NCBI GenBank assembly: GCA_963931925.1
Contig: OZ007570.1
Location: 72,357,921 to 72,421,920, forward strand
Source of the DNA: Onchidella celtica
Taxonomy: Eukaryota; Mollusca; Gastropoda; Systellommatophora; Onchidiidae
Reading direction: 5' to 3'
DNA length: 64,000 nt
Below are positions 57,197 through 64,000 of the stretch, in pieces (position 1 is the first letter of the stretch; each line of letters starts with the position of its first letter). The translations under genes were made by a program, and so were the position numbers. The notes beneath the pieces were generated by a model that had not been told where the DNA came from, did not search any database, and saw only the letters and a program-made list of their open reading frames with translations.

Positions 57197-57982
57197 GGTG
57201 TTTCAAAGATAGATGGAATTTTCCTCATTGTTTGGGAGCCGTAGACGGAAAACATTTTGCCATCAGACCACCTCCAGGATCAGGCTCATATTATTATAAC
57301 TATAAAGGTTTCCACAGCCTTGTTCTAATGGCAATTGCAAATGCCAATTATGAACTAATTTACATCAATTTCGGAACAAATGGCCGTGTGTCTGATGGTG
57401 GGGTCATTGAAAACACGGACTTTAATCGCAAACTAAAGAACAATCTTCTCAGACTACCACAAACAGAAACATTTGAGGAAGGAAAAACTCTCGAGTCTTG
57501 CTTGCCTTATGTATTCATCGGGGACGAAGCATTCGCACTACATGTAAACTTTTTGAAACCCTACAACGTTAGAATATTGGATGAAGAGCGACGTATTTTT
57601 AACTACCGCCTTTCACGGGCTAGAAGGGTCATTGAAAATGTTTTTTGGGATTATTGTAGCAAGGTTTCGTGTATTCATGACAACTATACAAGTGGATGTC
57701 AAAACTGTGGACGACATCGTCTTGGCTTCCTGTGTTCTGCATAACTTTTTGATGAGCAGATCACTTTCTTCATACACTACCTGTGAATCTTTCTATGAAG
57801 AAGACCATGAAACTGGCGAAATAATAAGACCTGGACTTGCAACTGACGAGAGGATCAACCCTGGGCTTCAGAGAAACCACAACAGACGTTTTACAGATGC
57901 TGCAAAACTCGTGAAAGATCAGTATACAAGATACTTCAACGAAGAAGGAATGGTTCCCTGGCAAGATAGATATATTCACTAA
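57197..57982 (+). pseudogene. PIF/Harbinger transposase, catalytic part with frameshift
   Basis: Starting just after the partial LTR the frame reads FKDRWNFPHCLGAVDGKHF (first catalytic D in AVDGKH, about 57233). It goes on through GGVIENTDF and VFIGDEAFAL (second D, about 57522) to YRLSRARRVIEN (E, about 57635). This is the DDE_Tnp_4/Harbinger pattern. In the T-run near 57641 one base shifts the frame. The continuation FFGIIVARFRVFMTTIQVD, then TVDDIVLASCVLHNFLM runs in the other frame to a stop at 57982. The N-terminal part is missing upstream because LTR elements sit there. A MADF gene lies 56 bp downstream, tail to tail, which is the usual two-gene Harbinger arrangement. This copy cannot encode a working enzyme as read. 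Confidence 0.85.
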
Positions 57983-58038
57983 ATTATGTATAGATGGTAG
58001 TGAAAAATTGCATTGTATTACATTAAATGAAAAAGTTA

Positions 58039-58428
58039 TTAAAACATCATTGTACTCACATTATCATCTTCTTGTATATTGGACACCGTCTCTCTTTGTG
58101 TCTCTTGATCTCTCAGGAAATGAAGAAGGTCAAAGAACCACAGGTTGGGAGTATAAACATCGTCAGCACTTGAACCTGATAGTTTTGATGCTTCGACTTT
58201 CTTCAGCTCCCTCCTGTATTGAGTTCGTAGAGAGTTGATTTTCATTATAACGATATCTTTGGTGGCAGATGGATCGAATACTTTCACTTTTTCCACAAGC
58301 AAACTGTATGATTCCTCTTTTTTGTATCTATTACTATAGTTCTTGGATTTTATTCTCCACAAGGAATCTTGACTTTTGTAGAGCTCAATAAAATCTACAG
58401 TAAAGTCTTTTGTCCAGTTTGAAGTCAT
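58039..58428 (-). CDS. MADF-domain (Myb/SANT-like) protein of the Harbinger element
   Basis: An intact 129-residue frame from the ATG at 58428. It contains FTVDFIELYKSQDSLWRIKS, then YSNRYKKEESYSLLVEKVKV and MKINSLRTQYRRELKKVEAS, then YTPNLWFFDLLHFL. This is a complete MADF fold signature: FI-LY---P-LW, Y-----+--A---I, +I--LR--Y-+E--K, Y-P-LW-++-L-FL. In Harbinger elements the second protein binds DNA and helps bring the transposase to the nucleus and the element ends (known from zebrafish and plant systems). Its convergent position to the transposase and the cluster of palindromes 56 bp behind its start support that role. It is short but not visibly damaged. Confidence 0.82.
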   Translation of the reverse strand: MTSNWTKDFTVDFIELYKSQDSLWRIKSKNYSNRYKKEESYSLLVEKVKVFDPSATKDIVIMKINSLRTQYRRELKKVEASKLSGSSADDVYTPNLWFFDLLHFLRDQETQRETVSNIQEDDNVSTMMF

Positions 58429-58483
58429 GTTACATGAAATTTAAGTGTTGAGTGCTGATAGATCTAGATGAAAAAACGTTCTG

Positions 58484-58664
58484 TTTGTGCAAATTGCCTA
58501 CACACGAGCAAACTCAAGTTGACCAACACGTTGTTTGCACAAATAAAATCAAGCACACTTGATTTCTCGCAAACGTTTGCACAAACATTTGAAGCTCAGC
58601 ACAAACACTCTACACACGTCAAATGCTGTTTGTGCAAACACTATTGGTGCAAACTTTGCGCAAA
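58484..58664. promoter_or_regulatory. cluster of TTTG[TC][GA]CAAA palindromes
   Basis: Five 10-bp sites lie at 58484-58493, 58534-58543, 58576-58585, 58629-58638 and 58655-58664, with looser copies (GCACAAACA, TTGGTGCAAA) between. They lie just upstream of the MADF gene, likely in the right subterminal region of the Harbinger element. They are candidate binding sites for the MADF protein or transposase (inference). Confidence 0.6.
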
Positions 58665-58689
58665 TATTTGTACGTATGTAGCCAGCATA

Positions 58690-61600
58690 ACATTTGTTAC
58701 TTGCAGAGGACAACTTGGCAATTTTCCTCTTATCCTGTCCATTGTTGCCGTTGGAGAGTTTGTAGCAAATCGCTTCATGAAGGTGTTGACAATTCGCATG
58801 AGGGCGGCTTTGGTTATTGCAATGTCAATGTGGAATAACCCAGGGAAATCTGCCAACAATTTGATGAGTCTGTTTCTGCACAGTTTTTCTGGTGTTGTGG
58901 TGAAAAAAACATATGCCAACAGTGTCAATGTGTAGAGCGCTGTACTGGGTCGATGCAGCCCGCCACGGTCGATGGTTTGGAGGAATCTGTCTACTTCGAT
59001 TTCGTCTCTGTTTTCATTGTCCATGTCACAAAGCTCAGGATGCTTAGAAGCCACATATCCCCCTATGTAGAAAAGGCTCAGCTTTTCATCTGACGTAATG
59101 ACAGTGGTCATTTGTGGCAGATCATCCAGCAGACTCAACTCCTGAGGAGTCAAAGATTTGTCGCACAGGTTGCAAGAATGTTGGGCCTGCTTGTAGTCTA
59201 TATCTTCATGATTCTGAAGCATAAATTGGGTTTTGTCAATCGGCGGTGAGGTAAAAGTTGCATCCTGCAGACATGCGGAAATGTCCAAAATGACGTTCTA
59301 AGTCATCCTGCTGGAAAAACCCCAAACATACATAATCGTGGTGGTCTGCTGTTGTCGTATTCAGTAAATGCCTGGAAAGATCTACCAAACATCGGCATGT
59401 CCAATGAAGGGCTTCGGAAGTGTCTTTTGTCAGTGACTGCTCCCTTGGAATTTTAGGTCCCATGTTCTTAGCACGATCAGCCCACTTAAGCAAAAAGTTG
59501 ATAGCCTTTTCACCAGCTTCGCTGTCATCTATCACTTGTCTGTCAGGATCTCGCAGTCGAATACCCTGGAGCTTACTCTTGCAGTTGAGTAGTTTCCATA
59601 ATGACACTACCATGTCTAAGAAAGCTGCTGTGGTCACCCATGATGGACAGGATTTTGATGATGTTTTCAACGCTGTGCTAGTTTGATCACAGAACACATT
59701 CAAGACAAGAGACACTTTCTGCTTCTCTATGTTACTTGGTGAGATGGAGGACTTTGTCAGTTTAGACAATTTCACTAGAGTGTCATTCTCCTGGTTACTC
59801 AAGTCCTTTAGATCTCCCCATTTAGCAATCTTAGCTTCATCATTGTCTGGATAGAATTTTAGTGTCTGAGTTTTCTCTGTCATCCAGTTGTTGCGAATGT
59901 TTTTGAGCAAGTGAACCGGATCATAGAGCAAAAATATTGACTGCTGGGGACTAGCAGGAGATTGTACAATCCAAGGGGTGTCTACAGAACGTTTGGCGAA
60001 CATTTTAAAGAAAGACTGGTTTACACGGTTGTTGTCGTTGATGATGGCGTTGACACGGGCACCACACTTTTCAAGTACAGTTAACACATCCAGCACAAGT
60101 TGAAATTGGAAGGCTGCTGTGAGCGCATGGCAAGGAACAAGCTTCACTAAAAACTTCTCACCACTGAAAAAACATTTGACTATAATACATAATAATGTAG
60201 TTGCGACCTTTCCTGGTTGATCAGCTGCATAACCAAAAAGAATACCTCCTTTGTAAGTGAGAGAAGCTTTGATATAAATTTCATCTTTTATGATTGTCAC
60301 AAATCCCAGACTTGGAGATGTAATGATTATGACAGGACAACAATCACGAACGAACAAGTATAACACTTAACAGAACAACCAAACAGACTCACACATTTAT
60401 TATACATAAAAATAAAGATATACGTGCAATTACATACAGTACATTATTCAATTTAAATACCATCCAATGGTCGTTATTCCCAACATTCATTCTATCTCCG
60501 GGTCCACAACCCGATAATAACTTTCTAAAATATACTCCGGCCTCAGCCTCACCTCAATGTATGCCATGTATTACTTGCGGGCCTATCTTACTGGCTCCTG
60601 CTCAACCTAATCTCAGGATCTCAATCTCCCCTCAATATCTTAATAGCACATTAATATCTTAATAGCACATTAATATCTTAATACATAACGTCCCCGTCTG
60701 TGGCCAGACTGCCACGACTAATGGGCTCTCGCTGTCCTGCGCGACAGCTTCACTCAGGCTGGCCTGTGGGTAGCCTTCTGCCCAACCCAGGCATCTCGCT
60801 TATGCTGGCCTATCCCCGGTACTAGTCTCTCCACCACGGGTAGCCTCACGGCCCGACCCCGGCACCTATAAGAATAACATTACATCTCTATAACACCATA
60901 CAATTACTATCCACTTCACCACTCATTACAAACCATCACGCGAACATACACATTCCACAGTTCACTCACCGCACAACTGCACTTCTCTACGGTAACACAC
61001 CTCCACCGTATTACACAGTACTCAGACTCGCTACGAATCCATGATCCTAACCTACATCTATCGCTCATTGCGCACATCTCTATACACAGTAATCAATGGC
61101 TTTCACATTCCTCACATATAACTTATTTACATCATGGTCATAGGAGAATATAGTACATCAATCATCATAATTATCAATCATAGTTCAACCTACCAGTCAT
61201 CACTGGAAAACACACAATCTCCCGACTGCTTTCTTCACGTCTGTCCCCTTGGACTTCTTAACTTGCAGTGATCTGACTACTCAGATTTTGCCTCATCTAA
61301 GCCTCAACTCACTCACACATGCACGCTTCAAGTCCCCTTCCCCGCACTTATTAACTCTCGCTCACTCGCTCGTGACAATGATGACACAGCCCTTACATCG
61401 TTCTTCTTTCTTCTGAAAGTATGACTTAAAGAGTGCCTCATCATTCACATTTTTTGCCACACCAGTCAATTTCCTCAACGTTGACACTGATGGAAGTTGA
61501 AGGCTGCTTCGAATCTGGTTGTATAGTGATCGTGAAGTTGAAAACCATGAAAAAGCAGAACAGAAGTCATTCATGTAGTATACACGCGTGTTCTTAGGGG

Positions 61601-62330
61601 CATTAAGCAGGTCGATCTGGCGATTGACGAAGGCGAATTTTTCCTCATTCTTGGAATCCGAATCATCAGGGGCTGCTGTGATGAGACGAACAAGCTCACC
61701 AAATTGGCTCCAGCACGACAAAGATCCTTTCATACTTGAATGTTGGACTTTCATCAGTTGCCTATAGGCATCCTAAGTGAGTTCAGTGATCACCCCATCT
61801 TGCACAACAGAAACTGTGAGGAAAACTGAAAATTTATGAATTGGACCATTACGCTCCTTGCTGAGAAAAACAACAGATCTGAGATCATTGGCTACATAAC
61901 CCAGATGAGAAATCTTTTCTCTCACTTTGTCAAAAAATGTCTCCATATATAGAGTATCCTGGATTTTGAAATCCTTCATTTGGTCTATTTCTTACACCGC
62001 ATTCCTGACCCCAGTTGAACTATTTGTTGTCCGTGGTTTTGGTTGTGTAGAACTACAGCAGGATGGAGGTACGTTAGGGAAAATTGAAGGTGGCTCTAAG
62101 GGAACTTGATGGCGTCCACCAGTGCTCATTTTCACATCTGCTTTAAAATGAAGGGCATACACAGTCATATTGTCAGTAATATACTCAACAGAGAGTTTGT
62201 TGGGGAGGCTCATCAACCACAGTTTTCTTTGTTCTGGTTCTTTCGGGAACCTGTAAAGTGTTATTTTCTCATCTTTGCTTTGACTTGCGTAGCCACTTTT
62301 GCAGCCAAAAACACAGCACTTTCGGCCCAT
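58690..62330 (-). pseudogene. P-element transposase with THAP domain, split by a solo LTR
   Basis: From the ATG at 62330: a THAP domain (MGRKCCVFGCKSGY, TLYRFPKEPEQRKLW, ALHFKAD, PPSIFP). The third zinc ligand appears changed, since a tyrosine stands where cysteine is expected in VYALHF. The same frame continues past in-frame stops near 62000 and 61770 (QDTLYMETFF; FSWFSTSRSLYNQIRSSLQL) to 61378, where a solo LTR lies. It resumes at 60294 with IIKDEIYIKASLTYKGG (first D region), AIINDNNRVNQSFF, a LLYDPVHLLKNIRNNW block and QQDDLERHFGHFRMSAG (E region). Near 59240 the frame shifts, continuing to about 58690 (CNLCDKSLTPQE, GYVASKHPEL). The element is dead. Its 3' end abuts the Harbinger palindromes. 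THAP9 and Drosophila P belong to this family. Confidence 0.85.
60295..61377 (-). mobile_element. solo LTR, family B-related, inside the P element
   Basis: 1083 bp, TGTCACAAATCCCAGACTTGG...CTCGTGACA, alignable with the family B LTRs but clearly diverged. Flanked by ATGAT on both sides (60290-60294 and 61378-61382). The transposase reading continues across the insertion, confirming the edges. A small internal repeat (TTAATATCTTAATAGCACA) is at about 60645-60680. Confidence 0.95.
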
Positions 62331-62339
62331 TGTAAATGA

Positions 62340-62510
62340 TTTGAACAGTAGTAACGCACAAAGTCAAAATCCACAGAAAAATACAGATTGCGTCTAGATC
62401 TAGATCACAAAATGGTCTCAGATTATCTGAGGGAAACAATTCTGTTGATGTAAGCAGGCTTAAGTTTAGCGCTGTTCAATTTTCATCACTAAAAAAAAAA
62501 ACACAACATA
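62340..62510. other. possible outer end of the P element
   Basis: AT-rich sequence with TCTAGATCTAGATC at 62394-62408. No terminal inverted repeat could be confirmed. Confidence 0.3.
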
Positions 62511-62515
62511 CCGGT

Positions 62516-63754
62516 TCTCGCGGATCGGGATTTTGGGGAATATAGATCAAGAGGTCCGCTTCCCAATCACACGGGCACAAAAAAACAACAACAATTAAAC
62601 AATTTTCACTCTAAAAACTAAATAAATCAATTTGAGTAACAGACTGCAAAGTTTATATATCTAACAAATTCAAAGATAAAATATACAATAGATAACGAAT
62701 ACAATAGCAACTGAAAATGCTCAGCTAAGCTGAGGAGCAACTATGAAGTACTTAAGGCAATGTAATATGAAGTTATCTAAGTCACAATAAATTTACATTC
62801 AAAAGAATCCGCGCCCGAGGGCGACGGATCCTGTAAGGTTTAAAGTTCTATCTCTCTTCATACTAAAACATATTTATATAGCGTCTCTGCCAGGCGCGCT
62901 CTGGTGTAGTTCACACGTGGTCGCGGGAAATGCATGTGGTCTGGCAGTACTGGTCAACAGTGTAGGTGGCTGTAAATTCAGCATGGAATTAAAATCTTTA
63001 GCTCACCATTCGGCCCTCACAATGTGAGGGCTGTTGATATTAGCGCTGTGGGTTTAATGCTCAAACAAGTAGGCTTGGGCTCAGGAGCGTAGATTTCTGA
63101 CAATGCTCCATCACTGTACATATCAGCTCAATCGCTGCGTCTCTATGACTTCTCATCTGGCTGAGAGCTCGCCGTCCACCTCGTAAATGGATTGTCTACA
63201 TGTGGTCCAGAACTAAGTTCTGTATGGCCTTAAATACTGGACTGCATCTGCAGCTTACCGTCTAATTCCTGGATTGTGATTGGTGCAACCACTTCTAGCT
63301 CAGCTGCCGAACTGAGTTATTTTAAGTAACAGCCCTACGCAACGACCTTGGGTCGACATCAAAGGTCGAATCACTCAAGACAATAAAATGTAATTTTATA
63401 GCAATAAATTCTTAACATGTTCAAAACCCCGAGCTTTTACTCTGGATCACGGATTTTCTGTACGTCAACAGACGTCTCAATAACATTTAATTCCTACTCA
63501 CCCCTTCCCTCTCTACTAAACCTAGTTCAAAACACGAGATATAAAAAGTGCTCCGCCATGCACACCTACGCTGTCCGTCTATCCTTCCCCACACCTTCTG
63601 TCTATCTTTTAGGAAAAAAACTGTTCAAAACAAATTGTTTACGAGACCAAGTTATGCTGGCTCGCACAATAATTACGTTTGTAAAAATTACTCACTGCTC
63701 TCTCACAAAAATTTAGTCAGTGGAAACATTTATGAATTAAATCTGTTCTTGACA
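62516..63754 (-). mobile_element. solo LTR of family D, diverged copy
   Basis: 1239 bp. On the minus strand it begins TGTCAAGAACAGATTTAATT at 63754 and follows the family D LTR throughout, more diverged in its far half. It is flanked by CCGGT on both sides (62511-62515 and 63755-63759). No internal sequence remains. It is the oldest-looking D copy of the window. Confidence 0.9.
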
Positions 63755-64000
63755 CCGGTACCTCAATCTTAACTGGCCTTTAATTAGTTCTACATCATGG
63801 TCTACTGTTATCCTAGGAAAGACTACAACTCAGTCACACTCATAGTAGAATATAATCAGTGCCACTAACCTGACCCTCGCCCTCACCTCACCGAGACTCT
63901 ATCTAACCCACTTGCCCACTAACCCCAAAGCAAAAAAACATAACTGATTAGATCTAATTATGAATATGATGAGTGTGACTAGGAGGAATTAGATCTATTC

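Noticed and set aside
58468-58935. 155-codon plus-strand frame over the palindrome cluster
   Set aside because: Its first part is translated TTTGTGCAAA repeats and the rest is antisense to the P-element transposase.

Overview
This is eukaryotic, almost certainly animal DNA made mostly of transposable elements nested in and beside one another. No bacterial-style genes, tRNA, rRNA or CRISPR array was seen. The mix (THAP-type P elements, PIF/Harbinger with MADF partners, Ginger, Mutator-like pieces, Mag-like and integrase-first Ty3-type LTR elements, many AGATCTAGATCT-type words) fits a marine invertebrate, perhaps a mollusc. That assignment is inference. No gene here is clearly a single-copy host gene.

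Layout. 1-6.3 kb: minus-strand LTR element 'A', with a gag-pol frame open from 3989 to the left edge and its 5' LTR from 5178. 6.3-13.8 kb: old DNA-transposon and unknown protein fragments, with a solo LTR of family D at 9327-10563. 13.8-18.7 kb: non-autonomous LTR element 'D' with no gag or pol. 18.7-27.6 kb: an A-type LTR split by a young family 'B' element (19086-26988; LTRs of equal length, TSD CGTTC). 27.6-31.5 kb: a Ginger-type transposase gene, a MULE fragment, a foldback element and microsatellites. 32.1-38.7 kb: a second family B element (TSD CCTTT). 39.2-42.7 kb: a MADF exon and a four-exon gene of an unknown repeated family. 42.7-47.6 kb: two Mag-like elements, one inside the other. 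47.7-56.8 kb: family 'C' element with an uninterrupted 1504-residue gag-pol ORF. 57.2-58.7 kb: PIF/Harbinger transposase with a convergent MADF gene and a cluster of palindromic sites. 58.7-62.3 kb: P-element transposase with a THAP domain, split by a solo LTR (TSD ATGAT). 62.5-63.75 kb: another family D solo LTR (TSD CCGGT).

How the parts relate. Families A, B and C carry integrase before reverse transcriptase, the Gmr1-type order in a Ty3-like pol. Family D has no coding capacity but shares its PPT, PBS type, a leader motif and a distinctive stem-loop (GCAGTG, 11-nt loop, CACTGC) with family C. It is therefore best read as a non-autonomous element mobilised by a C-like relative. The shared leader structure is the most promising undescribed feature of the window. 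The LTR insertions are mostly younger than the DNA transposons they interrupt.
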